Assembly: GCF_021497885.1 (NCBI RefSeq)
Contig: NZ_CP046523.1
Coordinates: 1,779,501-1,843,500 of the forward strand
Length of the DNA: 64,000 nucleotides
DNA from: Streptococcus oralis
GTDB taxonomy: Bacteria; Bacillota; Bacilli; Lactobacillales; Streptococcaceae
Direction of reading: 5' to 3'
The number at the start of each line of letters is the position of its first letter. The stretch's first letter is position 1. Of this stretch, positions 20,516 through 29,774 are shown in pieces. The position numbers and the translations under genes are program-made. The notes below the pieces were generated by a model, which ran no database searches, was not told where the DNA came from, and was given only the letters and a program-made list of their open reading frames with translations.

Positions 20516-20756
20516 CTAACAATTGGAACTAAAGTTCCTAATTGTTAGACGCTAGCCGCTTAGTATGCGGACTAGCTAACTGCTTCACTAGTATTGTAAT
20601 AGAAATAACATCGATTTCTATTACAATACGTCGTAACTATGGCGAATTGCCTAAACGCTTTACTAATTCACCAAACCAAATAAAATCGATTTGATTTGGT
20701 TCATGTCGTAATCTTTAAATCACTTAATTGAAAAGCGAAAATTTCTTTCGCTTTTC
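20516..20756 (+). repeat. Array of six consecutive stem-loops downstream of argS
   Basis: Stems at 20516-20548 (14 bp with one bulge), 20551-20576 (GCTAGCCGC/GCGG-A-CTAGC), 20591-20629 (perfect 16 bp), 20641-20672, 20674-20701 and 20730-20756 (11 bp, terminator-like). Linkers recur with similar sequence (CTAACTGCTTCACTA and CTAAACGCTTTACTA; GTCGTAA twice; ATCGATTT in two loops) while stem sequences differ. No coding frame of note. The last stem could terminate argS transcription. See finding. Confidence 0.7.
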
Positions 20757-20795
20757 TTATGTCATCAACTTTTTTATCAAACCAGGAGAAATTTT

Positions 20796-21041
20796 ATGAG
20801 CCAGTATGCTTATATCTTAGTTCTTATCAGTCTTGTCGTTCTTTTTCTCATCAATAAATACGAAAAAGAAAAACTTCAACAACTCCTTCAGGAACAGCTT
20901 CTGAAGGACGAAGTTTTCAAAACAGACATACGCGAAAGGATCCAAACAACGGAAAATATCAATGATGTGATTGACTACATCAATAAAGGGTACCGTTTGG
21001 GACTCCTGCTTTCTAAGGAAATCACTGAGCAATTGAAATAA
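20796..21041 (+). CDS. Small single-pass membrane protein of unknown function
   Basis: 81 residues. One N-terminal transmembrane helix (YAYILVLISLVVLFLI) is followed by a charged coiled-coil-like segment (KEKLQQLLQEQLLKDE) and a C-terminal helix. AGGAGAAATTTT precedes the ATG, and a terminator follows 7 bases after the stop, so it is very likely expressed. I do not recognise a family; a similar small gene follows argS in pneumococcus in my recollection. Confidence 0.75.
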   Translation: MSQYAYILVLISLVVLFLINKYEKEKLQQLLQEQLLKDEVFKTDIRERIQTTENINDVIDYINKGYRLGLLLSKEITEQLK

Positions 21042-21047
21042 GGGAAT

Positions 21048-21074
21048 CCGAGAAGTTTTTTTCTCGGTTTTTTT
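21048..21074 (+). terminator. Rho-independent terminator
   Basis: CCGAGAA and TTCTCGG with a six-base loop, followed by seven T. Confidence 0.92.
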
Positions 21075-21157
21075 ACTCCCATCAATACCATTTCCTTGTG
21101 ATAATCATATCTTTCATATGATTTTTCTGAAATTTTCTAAATTTTTCAAAAATTCTC

Positions 21158-21186
21158 TTGCATTTTTCATAAGTTTCTTGTAGAAT
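21158..21186 (+). promoter_or_regulatory. Promoter of the NRAMP-related gene
   Basis: TTGCAT (21158-21163) and TAGAAT (21181-21186) with a 17-base spacer. Confidence 0.75.
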
Positions 21187-21203
21187 AGTAGCTACCTATT
21201 CAG

Positions 21204-21218
21204 ATTATTCTGAAAATT
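21204..21218 (+). promoter_or_regulatory. Candidate CodY box upstream of the NRAMP-related gene
   Basis: ATTATTCTGAAAATT agrees with the CodY consensus AATTTTCWGAAAATT at 13 of 15 positions and lies just after the -10, where a repressor would block transcription. It is also part of the dyad TTCAGA-TTAT-TCTGAA (21199-21214). Confidence 0.5.
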
Positions 21219-21236
21219 CAAAAATAGGAGGTTTTT

Positions 21237-22499
21237 ATGTCACAAGTTACTTCATCACACCAATCTACCTGGACAAGCAAGCTAAAAGCAATGGGACCTG
21301 GGATCCTAATGGCTTCCGCTGCAGTCGGAGGTTCTCACATCGTATCCTCCACTCAAGCCGGTGGTTCTTATGGATGGTCGCTGCTTCTCTTGGTCATCTT
21401 AGCCAATGTTTTTAAATATCCATTTTTCCGTTTTGGTGCCGAATATACTGCCGACACTGGTAAAACCTTGGTCGAAGGTTATGCCGAAAAAGGGAAACTC
21501 TATCTCTGGATTTTCTTTATCCTAAATGTCTTTTCTGCTATGGTCAATACAGCTGGAGTCGCTATCCTTTGCTCAGCCATCATCGCTAGCGCCTTTCCAA
21601 TGATTGGTCTTAGCATCACTCAATGGTCCCTTATCCTTGTTGCGGTCATTTGGGCTATGTTGCTCTTTGGGGGCTACAAACTATTGGACGGTATGGCAAA
21701 ATGGATCATGTCTGCCTTGACTATTGCAACTGTTCTTGCCGTCATCATTGCTGCCGTTAAACACCCAGAATACAGCTCTGATTTTATCGAGAAAACACCT
21801 TGGCAAATGGCAGCCCTACCCTTTATCGTTTCCCTTCTAGGCTGGATGCCTGCCCCTATTGAAATCTCAGCTATCAACTCACTTTGGTCAGCCGAAAAGA
21901 AAAAGACCGTCAACTTTAATACAGAGGATGCTCTTTTCGACTTTAACGTTGGTTACATTGGAACGGCTATTCTAGCTGTATTCTTTGTAGCACTAGGAGC
22001 ACTCATTCAGTATCCTACAGGTCAAGCAGTTGAAGCTGCTTCTGCCAAATACATCTCGCAATTTGTGGGTATGTATGCCTCTGTTCTTGGGGAATGGTCT
22101 CGATATTTGATTACCTTCATCGCTTTCCTCTGTATCTTTGGGACAGTCATTACTGTCATCGATGGCTATTCACGTGTCAACCAGGCCTCCCTTCAACTCT
22201 TGGCAAATCAAAAAGAGGATAATCGTAAATCTTTGAACATCTGGATGACCATCACAGCTATCATTGGTATCGTCATCATCAAGTTCTTTGCTGGTCAAGT
22301 TTCAACCATGCTCCGCTTTGCCATGATTGGATCTTTTCTTACAACACCATTCTTTGCCCTTTTGAACTATGTGTTGGTGACAGGTGAAAATAAAAATCTT
22401 CCTTCTTGGCTAAAACTCCTCGCTATCGCAGGATTGATTTTCCTCTTTGGATTTGCCATCTTCTTTATCTATGCACTTGCCATCGGAAAAGCAGGTTAG
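21237..22499 (+). CDS. NRAMP-related membrane transporter with non-canonical metal site
   Basis: A 420-residue, 11-helix protein of the NRAMP/SLC11 superfamily. The canonical first-helix DPGN is replaced: the stretch reads MGPGILMASAAVGGSHIVSS. The sixth helix has GWMPAPIEIS in place of the usual A-M-P-H. These two helices hold the Mn2+/Fe2+ ligands in true NRAMPs, so the substrate may differ; a Mg2+-transporting NRAMP-related subfamily is known. Its own promoter and a possible CodY site precede it, suggesting nutrient control. Start is the ATG after AGGAGG. Annotating it simply as MntH would be unsafe. Confidence 0.8.
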   Translation: MSQVTSSHQSTWTSKLKAMGPGILMASAAVGGSHIVSSTQAGGSYGWSLLLLVILANVFKYPFFRFGAEYTADTGKTLVEGYAEKGKLYLWIFFILNVFSAMVNTAGVAILCSAIIASAFPMIGLSITQWSLILVAVIWAMLLFGGYKLLDGMAKWIMSALTIATVLAVIIAAVKHPEYSSDFIEKTPWQMAALPFIVSLLGWMPAPIEISAINSLWSAEKKKTVNFNTEDALFDFNVGYIGTAILAVFFVALGALIQYPTGQAVEAASAKYISQFVGMYASVLGEWSRYLITFIAFLCIFGTVITVIDGYSRVNQASLQLLANQKEDNRKSLNIWMTITAIIGIVIIKFFAGQVSTMLRFAMIGSFLTTPFFALLNYVLVTGENKNLPSWLKLLAIAGLIFLFGFAIFFIYALAIGKAG

Positions 22500-22511
22500 T
22501 TCACAAAGTAT

Positions 22512-22535
22512 CACCCTCGTCTGGGTGCTTTTTTC
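22512..22535 (+). terminator. Terminator after the NRAMP-related gene
   Basis: CACCC and GGGTG enclosing TCGTCT, followed by a T-rich run. Confidence 0.85.
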
Positions 22536-22542
22536 TGCATTC

Positions 22543-22571
22543 AAAAGGCAGTTGAGAAAATCCAACTGCCT
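22543..22571 (-). terminator. Terminator of nrdI
   Basis: AGGCAGTTG (22546-22554) pairs with CAACTGCCT (22563-22571); on the minus strand the stem is followed by TTTTG. Confidence 0.75.
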
Positions 22572-22583
22572 ACTTGAACGATT

Positions 22584-23054
22584 CTAACTTTCTGAATCCA
22601 ATCCATACAAATCCGCAATAATCGCTGCGACCTTTTTAATATCTCCCAGCATACCACGCATTTCAAAGTCTGCTAGGACCGGGAAACCAAAGCGCTGGCT
22701 ATACTGCTTGGCTGTCAGGCAGTATTGATTGTTAAAATTGCGATTACCAGATCCCACTACACCAAAACACTTACTGGCATTGTCCCCATAGGCGATAAAA
22801 TCACCCACTGGAGTCGTTAAAATCTCAACATCGCCGTTATCGACACCATTTCCACCTTCTAGATAAGTTGGTAAGAAGGCGACATAAGGGTGATCCATAT
22901 CAAAGAATTCTTGACCTTCCTTGACCAGATCCTTGATATGAATCTTTTGGACCTCAATCCCTTCGTACTGAGACAAGAGATAGTCCTTAAGTCGAGTTAC
23001 AAAACTCTCTGTATTCCCGCTCAAACTGATATACACTAAGGATATTTTTTTCAT
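22584..23054 (-). CDS. nrdI: NrdI-type flavodoxin
   Basis: A 156-residue FMN protein. The phosphate-binding loop is SLSGNTESF near residue 11, and the second FMN loop includes [15 protein letters not shown] with the NrdI-like GNRNF. In class Ib ribonucleotide reductase systems NrdI supplies the oxidant that builds the di-manganese tyrosyl radical in NrdF. The reductase genes are not adjacent, as is usual for this streptococcal copy. It appears monocistronic with a terminator downstream. Confidence 0.88.
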   Translation of the reverse strand: MKKISLVYISLSGNTESFVTRLKDYLLSQYEGIEVQKIHIKDLVKEGQEFFDMDHPYVAFLPTYLEGGNGVDNGDVEILTTPVGDFIAYGDNASKCFGVVGSGNRNFNNQYCLTAKQYSQRFGFPVLADFEMRGMLGDIKKVAAIIADLYGLDSES

Positions 23055-23131
23055 GTTAACCTCGATTTTTATGTTTACGATATAAAAAGAACTAACAAGA
23101 TTGTAACTTGATAGTTCCCTTTTGTCAACTC

Positions 23132-23665
23132 TTATGCGAGTTCTTCTGTTTCGACTTCCTCAGTCAAGTCCTTTTGTTGACGCCACATCTTGTAAAAGAC
23201 AATGGCAAGGAAGAGGACATTGATAACAACAAATAAAATCGTTGTTCCCTTTCCAAGGACTTCTGTTCCTAGTCGCAAAGTTTCATCACGGATGGCTTGT
23301 ACAGCATCTTGCATACCCATGTAAGTATAAATCGAACCAACAATGGCAAGCAAAACATAAGCAATGTAAGCATAATTTGCATATTGCAAATTATTACGAA
23401 CCAAGAGCACAATACCTGTGACTACTAAAATCGCAGATAAAATAATCAAAACGATGTTAACAGTCGAATGCGATAATTCAGCTGTCTTATGTAGATAATT
23501 AATCGTATCCTCCAGTTGCTGGGCGCTAGCACCTTGAATTTGAGCTTGACTGGCACCTAGTGTTTCTTTACTAGGAACTGGACTTAGTATTCCAAACAAA
23601 GACATAGCTGAAATCAATGCTGATAGGACTAATAGAACCCAAAGATAAATTGGTTTCTTTTTCAT
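23132..23665 (-). CDS. Four-pass membrane protein of unknown function
   Basis: 177 residues with four hydrophobic helices (about 7-27, 68-88, 95-115 and 142-160). An extracytoplasmic loop after helix 1 is rich in Ala, Gln and Ser ([15 protein letters not shown]), and the tail is acidic ([10 protein letters not shown]). AAGGAGGAAAAATT precedes the ATG. It follows the response regulator gene by 60 bases and might be a target or partner of that system, but I recognise no family. Confidence 0.75.
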   Translation of the reverse strand: MKKKPIYLWVLLVLSALISAMSLFGILSPVPSKETLGASQAQIQGASAQQLEDTINYLHKTAELSHSTVNIVLIILSAILVVTGIVLLVRNNLQYANYAYIAYVLLAIVGSIYTYMGMQDAVQAIRDETLRLGTEVLGKGTTILFVVINVLFLAIVFYKMWRQQKDLTEEVETEELA

Positions 23666-23725
23666 AATTTTTCCTCCTTAAGGTATTTTGGACATTATAG
23701 CATTTTTTGCACGTAAATACAAGTT

Positions 23726-25012
23726 TTACAGGGAACTTTCGACTTGTTTGCGGTAAGCTTTTGGTGATTTTCCGCACAATTTACGGAAAACCTTGTAGAA
23801 ATATCCAACATTGCTGTAACCAACAGCATAGCAAACATCTTCAATACTATCATTGGTTGAAAGCAAGAGCTGTTGCGCCGCCTTGATGCGCTGTTTGTTG
23901 AGCAGTTCTGCGAAGGTTGAGTTGGTTTCTCGCTTGATCAGCTGACCGAGATAGACAGGATTAATAAAGAGATCCTTGCTGATATCCTTAAGTGAGAGCT
24001 CTTTCTGATAATCACGCCCAATCACCTCCAGAACACTCACCACATTTTCATTCATGCGGTACTGGCCAAAGAACTTGGTCAAGGTTTCTTTGATATAGGC
24101 AACCAATTCTTCAAAGGTGTTAATGGCATGGATAGCTTTGACAATCTCGGTCATATCATCCGCTTTTAAGTGCTCAAACAAGTGGAAGACATCCATGACA
24201 AACTGGGTGAAGAGCTGTTTGGTGATAGCCACGCGCGGTGTGTTCTCTAAGACAACCTTCTCCAGCAGGGTTAATTCTTCGATGATTTGATTGATATTTC
24301 CTTGGATAATCACGCGATAAATCGGTTCATAATAAGCAAATAGACTCTCGGATTTTTCTAGATTGACAGAACCGTAAAAGAGAGCTTTTTCTGCGTTGAT
24401 CTTCCATTTTTCAAAGGCTTGTTGGTAGGGCGCTACAAAAGGCGTCACTACGATTCCATCTAGTGGTTGATCAGAGATAAAAATCTGCCAGTCTTGACCT
24501 AAAACATAGTAAGGAATAGTGAAGGAGCCCTGCTTTTCCTTGGAAAGACCTATCCACCAGTTGTCTTTACCTGCTAAGAAGTTGACAAAGCCTTCTTCAT
24601 CCAATTCTTGGCTGAGAGTCTGGCTCTGCTCCACTTTTTCCTGAAGTTGGCTCGCAATTTTTTCTAATAAATGACTCAACTCAACCTTATCCACTGGCTT
24701 CACCAGATAATCCACGACACTCAGGTTCATTGCTTTCTTGACATAGTCAAATTCCTGATAACCTGACAGCAAGATATAATAGGTATCTGGAAGCAGCTCC
24801 TTCATTTCCTTAATCATCTCAAGCCCTGTCTTATCTGGCATATTGACATCGGAAATGATCACATCTACTGGATTTTCCTTGACATAGTCTAAAGCATCAT
24901 CAGCATGATTGGCTGTTGCGACGACTTGCATATCCCATTTTTCAAAGGGGATTAATCGCTTGAGCCCCTCTGTCACCATATACTCGTCGTCTACTAATAA
25001 AACTTTATACAT
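23726..25012 (-). CDS. YesN/AraC-type response regulator (TCS07-like)
   Basis: 428 residues. The receiver domain has the acidic pair at Asp8/Asp9 and the phospho-acceptor Asp55 (DVIISDVNMPD). A long linker leads to a C-terminal AraC helix-turn-helix pair (ELSLKDISKDLFINPVYLGQLIKRET and SIEDVCYAVGYSNVGYFYKVFRKLCGKSP). It follows its sensor kinase by 12 bases. In pneumococcus the matching pair is TCS07, implicated in glycan or host-sugar responses; that name is by recollection of gene order. Confidence 0.92.
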   Translation of the reverse strand: MYKVLLVDDEYMVTEGLKRLIPFEKWDMQVVATANHADDALDYVKENPVDVIISDVNMPDKTGLEMIKEMKELLPDTYYILLSGYQEFDYVKKAMNLSVVDYLVKPVDKVELSHLLEKIASQLQEKVEQSQTLSQELDEEGFVNFLAGKDNWWIGLSKEKQGSFTIPYYVLGQDWQIFISDQPLDGIVVTPFVAPYQQAFEKWKINAEKALFYGSVNLEKSESLFAYYEPIYRVIIQGNINQIIEELTLLEKVVLENTPRVAITKQLFTQFVMDVFHLFEHLKADDMTEIVKAIHAINTFEELVAYIKETLTKFFGQYRMNENVVSVLEVIGRDYQKELSLKDISKDLFINPVYLGQLIKRETNSTFAELLNKQRIKAAQQLLLSTNDSIEDVCYAVGYSNVGYFYKVFRKLCGKSPKAYRKQVESSL

Positions 25013-25024
25013 TTCCCTTCCTTT

Positions 25025-26671
25025 CTATTCATTTTGAATAGTAATACGGTAACGAACACCTTCTTGCTCAGCTGACTCGACACTGATTTGGTAGCGATCC
25101 CCAAAATAGAGAACAAAGCGTTCGTGTACATTGACTATTCCAATTGATTGTCGCTCTCCGCTATAGCTTGCCTCGTGCTCAAAACTTCTCTGAGTTAGTT
25201 TTTCTTGCAAGCTAGCTAGTTTCTCAGCAGTCATCCCGCGACCATTGTCTACCACTAGGATTTCAACAAAACCTTGGCCCTTCAAGACCTTGATGCTGAT
25301 GACATTATCTGTTCGACGGTGGTCAATACCGTGGGCAAAGTAGTTTTCGACCAATGGTTGGAGCGTAAACTTGGGAATCTTCATATTTTCTAATTCGGGT
25401 GCGATCTTAAAACCATAGGCAACTGACTTTGGATAACGTACCATACAGAGATAGCTGTATTTGCGACAAAATTCTAATTCTTGCTTCAGCGTCGTTTCCC
25501 GCTCATCGGAGATATTATTGCGTAGTAAACTGCTAAATTCATAGATAATATCCGCCAGTTCATCTTGGCTTTCCATGACGGCATACATGCGCAGAAACTC
25601 TAAGGTATTGTACATAAAGTGAGGATTGATTTGAGCTTGTAAGGCCCGCATATTGGCATCTTTCTGACTGAGCTCTAGCTGATAGATATCATGGATATTT
25701 TTTTCCAGACGATCCAACATATCATTAGTGGTTTCTGCAATGAGCAGCAATTCTTGATCTTTTTCAGAAGTATCGATCCGAAGTCCCTCTTCTCCTTGGG
25801 CAATAACCTCGATAGACTCTACCAAGTCCACAACCTGCTTTTGGTAATTGGAGAAGGTCTGCCTCAAGGTCACATATAAAATAATAATAAAGAGACCACT
25901 CAAACCAACAATGACAGCGGAACTAGTTAAAGTCCCAGTAAGAACAAAATCCTTAGGAACTGCTGATTGGACTTGATAGCCATGTGATGTCAAACCAACA
26001 ATCCAATTTTCGCGTTCAGCTACTACATTTTCCCCTATATGAAACAATTCAGTATCAAAAGGGGAGGTGATCGTCACGGCCACAGGAATCAGACCGCGAG
26101 TATTATCAATTGCTTGGTAAAGTACATCCTGCGATAAAGAAATGTAGATAACACCTAGAGACTGATCGGAGTTAGGATCAAGTACTGGTATGGCAAAACT
26201 ATTGGCTGCTGGTTTGAAATTTTCTGCTGGAATTTTCTCCCCGCTACGTTTCTCTCTAGTAGAAACGTAGACTTCCTTGTAGTCTTGCAAAACAATTGCA
26301 ACACCTGTCACAAAGTCATTTCTTACATACAAATCATCAATGTTTTCATACAAGGATACTGAGACATAGGGAGACGCTTTACGTTGCAACAGCCAGTAAA
26401 AATAATCCGATGTACTCAGACTAAAATACTTGTAAATCCCTTCAATCCGTGCTCGATTTTCAACCAGTTCCTGCGCTAGCTGAGTCGACTCCCTGTGGTA
26501 ATATTCAATCTCACTCACTGTTCGAGTCGTTACACGTTGAGCTACTCGCTGGGCTTCTTTTTCACGGGAACTCCAGTCAGCATAGGAGAGCATGACCGCA
26601 AAACTTGCAATGATCACAATCATCACCAAGGTATAGATGCGCAAGAGCGAGTGGAGCCAGAACGGCTTCAT
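25025..26671 (-). CDS. YesM-type sensor histidine kinase (TCS07-like)
   Basis: 548 residues from the ATG at 26671, which comes one base after the stop of the DUF624 gene (TAAAATG); longer in-frame starts lie inside that gene and lack a ribosome binding site. Architecture: transmembrane helix near 10-30, a large extracytoplasmic sensor region, a second helix, HAMP, a His_kinase domain with the phospho-His in QINPHFMYNTLEFL, and an HATPase_c domain (VVDNGRGM). It probably senses an extracellular ligand and phosphorylates the downstream AraC-type regulator. Confidence 0.92.
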   Translation of the reverse strand: MKPFWLHSLLRIYTLVMIVIIASFAVMLSYADWSSREKEAQRVAQRVTTRTVSEIEYYHRESTQLAQELVENRARIEGIYKYFSLSTSDYFYWLLQRKASPYVSVSLYENIDDLYVRNDFVTGVAIVLQDYKEVYVSTREKRSGEKIPAENFKPAANSFAIPVLDPNSDQSLGVIYISLSQDVLYQAIDNTRGLIPVAVTITSPFDTELFHIGENVVAERENWIVGLTSHGYQVQSAVPKDFVLTGTLTSSAVIVGLSGLFIIILYVTLRQTFSNYQKQVVDLVESIEVIAQGEEGLRIDTSEKDQELLLIAETTNDMLDRLEKNIHDIYQLELSQKDANMRALQAQINPHFMYNTLEFLRMYAVMESQDELADIIYEFSSLLRNNISDERETTLKQELEFCRKYSYLCMVRYPKSVAYGFKIAPELENMKIPKFTLQPLVENYFAHGIDHRRTDNVISIKVLKGQGFVEILVVDNGRGMTAEKLASLQEKLTQRSFEHEASYSGERQSIGIVNVHERFVLYFGDRYQISVESAEQEGVRYRITIQNE

Positions 26672-26672
26672 T

Positions 26673-27287
26673 TTATTTTGTCGCCAATTTTTCATGGATA
26701 CTTTCATATACAGGTTCCAACATATCACTGATAAAGAAATGCCACATCCCAATTCCTACGAAGGAAAGCAAGGCGGGCATATAGTAACCAATTCCTACAA
26801 GCATGACCGTACCAAATAAAACCTTGGCAATTGCCGGCAAATTCATAAAAATTCCGATAAGAGCGAGTTTTACAGTATTTCGATAAGAGAGCTCATAGTG
26901 AACTTGGAGTTTCAATGAAACGGTATAAGCCAAAAAAACAAAGGCAACAACAAGGATATTGAGAAAGGTTGCCAAGAGATGGAAGATAGTCTGATGAGGC
27001 AATTGAACCAAAAGGTACAAACCATAGACTAAGACTAGATCTACAAGTACAAAACTATAGAAAGCTAGGTTACTCTTGACAAAGCTACTCTTATACAATT
27101 CCCAAGCTTCTTTCAAACTATAAGCTCGATAAGTATAACCGTGCTCCGCATATAAACTAATAAGAGTTGCACTAGCTGGTGCCAAACCAAAGACCACACC
27201 TCCTGCTAGTGTTAATAACCAGAAAAAAGCCGTCGCAATCATTCCTAAAAAGAAACGATTAAAGACGAATTCTAGAAACTTTCCCAT
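26673..27287 (-). CDS. DUF624 (YesL-like) membrane protein
   Basis: A 204-residue protein with five to six hydrophobic helices and the family start MGKFLEFVFNRFFLGMIATAFFWLL-type segment. DUF624 proteins usually stand next to YesMN-type two-component systems, as here, where it is the first gene of DUF624-sensor-regulator with a one-base gap to the kinase. Its role, perhaps in signal transfer to the kinase or in carbohydrate import, is not established. Confidence 0.87.
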   Translation of the reverse strand: MGKFLEFVFNRFFLGMIATAFFWLLTLAGGVVFGLAPASATLISLYAEHGYTYRAYSLKEAWELYKSSFVKSNLAFYSFVLVDLVLVYGLYLLVQLPHQTIFHLLATFLNILVVAFVFLAYTVSLKLQVHYELSYRNTVKLALIGIFMNLPAIAKVLFGTVMLVGIGYYMPALLSFVGIGMWHFFISDMLEPVYESIHEKLATK

Positions 27288-27420
27288 AATATCCTCCTTA
27301 AAACAACTATGTGACTATTATATCATATTTCAAACGTTTTCAAAAACATAGAGCTCCCATTTACAATCCTCTAAAAGCGTGATACAATTGATTTTGACAG
27401 TTTTATATAAGGAGATTCTC

Positions 27421-27990
27421 ATGAAGAAAAATATCTTAACTACCCTCTTAGCCGTCGTCCTCTACTTCCTCTGTCTAGGAATCGGAGTAGTACTTGGACA
27501 CTTGGTCGATTCAACGGGCAATATGTTCTACGCGCCTGCCTTTTCTGCCCTTGTCGGTGGCAGTGTCTACATGCTTCTTTTGGCAAAGGTTCCTCGTTTT
27601 GGAGCGATTACCACTCTCGGACTCTTTATGGCTCTCTTTTTTCTAGCTAGTAAACACGGCGCTGGCGCTTTTCTACCAGGACTCGCCTGTGGTCTTGCAG
27701 CAGATGCTATCGCTCGCCTCGGCAACTATCAGGATAAGATTAAAAATCTTCTCTCCTTCCTCGTCTTTGCTTTTAGTACAAGTGGCCCTATCTTCCTCAT
27801 GTGGATCCGTCCCAAAGCTTACGTGGCTACCTTACTCGCGCGTGGAAAATCCCAAGAATACATTGACCGTATCATGGTCGCTCCAGAGTGGGACAAAATC
27901 CTTCTCTTTGTTTCAAGCATCCTCCTTTGTGCCTTAATTGGTGCCTTGCTTGGGCAAGCTATTCGTAAAAAGTTTGCACACAAAATCTAA
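27421..27990 (+). CDS. ECF transporter S component, MptD/Trep_Strep family
   Basis: 189 residues from the ATG at 27421, which has AAGGAGATTCTC upstream; an in-frame ATG 14 codons earlier has none. Six hydrophobic segments, a small-residue-rich core (GAGAFLPGLACGLAADAIARLGNY) and a basic C-terminus fit the TIGR02185/MptD group of energy-coupling-factor substrate-binding subunits. The ATPase and EcfT parts are not nearby, so it would use a shared ECF module. The substrate is unknown. It is alone, convergent with the methionine operon. Confidence 0.82.
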   Translation: MKKNILTTLLAVVLYFLCLGIGVVLGHLVDSTGNMFYAPAFSALVGGSVYMLLLAKVPRFGAITTLGLFMALFFLASKHGAGAFLPGLACGLAADAIARLGNYQDKIKNLLSFLVFAFSTSGPIFLMWIRPKAYVATLLARGKSQEYIDRIMVAPEWDKILLFVSSILLCALIGALLGQAIRKKFAHKI

Positions 27991-27995
27991 TCACT

Positions 27996-28020
27996 AAAAA
28001 AGAGCTCTTCGGCTCTTTTT
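27996..28020 (+). terminator. Bidirectional terminator between ECF gene and metI
   Basis: AAAAAAGAGC and GCTCTTTTT around TCTTCG form a symmetrical hairpin for convergent genes. Confidence 0.9.
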
Positions 28021-28711
28021 ATTTATGACTTAATTTCTTGGTCAAGAAATCTCCTAAGAACTGGATCGTGAAGATAATCAAGATGATAATGATGGTTGCT
28101 AAAACTGTCACATCGTGATTGAAACGGTTAAATCCATAGGCAATGGCTACATTACCAATACCGCCAGCTCCGACCGCACCGGCCATAGCTGTTTCCCCAA
28201 CAAGGGAAATCAAGGTCACAGTCGTCACACGAATCAAATCTGGAAGACCTTCGGATAGGTAAACACCCACGATGTCCCAGAATGTCGCTCCACTAGCCTG
28301 CGCCGCCTCAATGACACCGCCATCCAGCTCAGCCAAGACAACCTGCACCTGACGGGCAAAGAAGGCAAAGACTGCAAAAGAAAGTGGCACAAGGGCTGCA
28401 TTTGGCCCAATACTAGTCTTGACAATCAAGTGAGAAAGTGGAGACAAGATCGCCAAGAGGATGATGAAAGGAACCGCACGGAAAATAGAGGTAATCTTGT
28501 CTAAAATCCAGAAGACAACCTTATTTTCCAAGACACCACCTGGCGCTGTCAAGACAAGGAAGAGACCTGCCACTAGCCCCAAGAACCCTCCAATGATGAA
28601 GGAAAGAACCGTCATATAAAGAGTTAGATAGATAGCCGTTCCCCAGCCAGCTTGACCAGCCCAGCCCATCTTGTAGACATTTGGTAAGTAAGTTTGAATA
28701 AACTCTGTCAT
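28019..28711 (-). CDS. metI: Methionine ABC transporter permease MetI
   Basis: A 230-residue, five-helix permease with the ABC coupling loop (VIEAAQASGATFWDIVGVYLSEGLP, containing the EAA-type motif). It starts directly after the metN stop and is the last gene of metQ-M20 peptidase-metN-metI. Together they import methionine (and probably its derivatives) from outside. The operon is probably regulated through the MET-box upstream of metQ. Confidence 0.95.
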   Translation of the reverse strand: MTEFIQTYLPNVYKMGWAGQAGWGTAIYLTLYMTVLSFIIGGFLGLVAGLFLVLTAPGGVLENKVVFWILDKITSIFRAVPFIILLAILSPLSHLIVKTSIGPNAALVPLSFAVFAFFARQVQVVLAELDGGVIEAAQASGATFWDIVGVYLSEGLPDLIRVTTVTLISLVGETAMAGAVGAGGIGNVAIAYGFNRFNHDVTVLATIIIILIIFTIQFLGDFLTKKLSHK

Positions 28712-28712
28712 C

Positions 28713-29774
28713 TTACTGTCCTCCCTTCAATACTTTTAACTGCACACCAGCCTGACGGATAGCCTCTTGAGCACCTGCTAGCGCTGCTTTTTCTCCTGAC
28801 AAGACCACAACCAATTCTCCAACGGGAGTGCCATCGAGAATTTCGATATTCCCATAGAGGATATTGGCCGTTACTTGGTAACGCTTGTACAATTCATTCA
28901 AAAGTGGTTCGTCTGTCGAAGCCCCTGCATACTTGAGCTGCACTAAAATACTGTTCTCAGATAAATGTTCTACGATTTCTTGCTTCTCAATCTTAACCAT
29001 GGCTTCATCAATACCTGTCGCAGTTGAGATAAAGTCCTGAGTCAAAGGTTGTTTAGGGTCTGAGAAGATTTCAAGGACACTGCCCTCTTCAATCAAATGC
29101 CCATCCTGCATAACTGCCACACGGTTGGCAATATCTTTGACAATCTGCATTTCATGCGTAATCAAGACAACAGTCAAGCCTAATTTTTGGTTCAAATCTT
29201 GCAATAAGGCCAAAATCTGCTTGGTTGTCTTAGGATCAAGGGCAGAAGTTGACTCGTCTGAAATCAAGATTTTTGGATCATTGGCCAAGGCACGCGCAAT
29301 GGCCACACGCTGTTTTTGCCCTCCTGATAGCTGTGAAGGGTAGTTTTCAGCACGATCTGCCAAACCAACCAAGTCCAACAACTTGGCTACTTTGGCTTTC
29401 TTTTCTTCCTTGCTGAGTCCAGAGTGTTTGAGGGCAAAGGCTACATTTTCCTCTGCTGTCTTTTGACTCATCAGGTTGAAATGCTGGAAAATCATTCCAA
29501 TGTCTTGACGCTTACGACGCAACTGCTCGGCCGTCAAGGTCACTTTGCCATCAAAAATGACGTCGTTATCAATGGTAATTTTCCCAGCAGATGGTTTTTG
29601 CAAGAGGTTAATCACCCGTACAAGGGTTGATTTCCCTGCTCCAGAATATCCAACGATTCCGTAGATATCCCCTTCTTGAATGTGAATAGTCACATCCTTG
29701 ACCGCTGTGATGGTTCTCTTCTTCTGGTGAAAAGTCACATCAATCTGATCTAACTTGATAATATCTCTACTCAT
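28713..29774 (-). CDS. metN: Methionine ABC transporter ATPase MetN
   Basis: 353 residues. Walker [10 protein letters not shown] near residue 40, [15 protein letters not shown] signature, [12 protein letters not shown]alker B and an H-loop (LITHEM). The C-terminal 100 residues form the NIL/ACT-like domain that binds methionine for trans-inhibition in MetN proteins. Overlaps the end of the M20 peptidase gene by 8 bp. Confidence 0.96.
   Translation of the reverse strand: MSRDIIKLDQIDVTFHQKKRTITAVKDVTIHIQEGDIYGIVGYSGAGKSTLVRVINLLQKPSAGKITIDNDVIFDGKVTLTAEQLRRKRQDIGMIFQHFNLMSQKTAEENVAFALKHSGLSKEEKKAKVAKLLDLVGLADRAENYPSQLSGGQKQRVAIARALANDPKILISDESTSALDPKTTKQILALLQDLNQKLGLTVVLITHEMQIVKDIANRVAVMQDGHLIEEGSVLEIFSDPKQPLTQDFISTATGIDEAMVKIEKQEIVEHLSENSILVQLKYAGASTDEPLLNELYKRYQVTANILYGNIEILDGTPVGELVVVLSGEKAALAGAQEAIRQAGVQLKVLKGGQ

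Noticed and set aside
20551-20576. A BOX element suggested by GCTAGCCGC
   Set aside because: Only this short core is shared; the rest of boxA, boxB and boxC as I remember them is absent.
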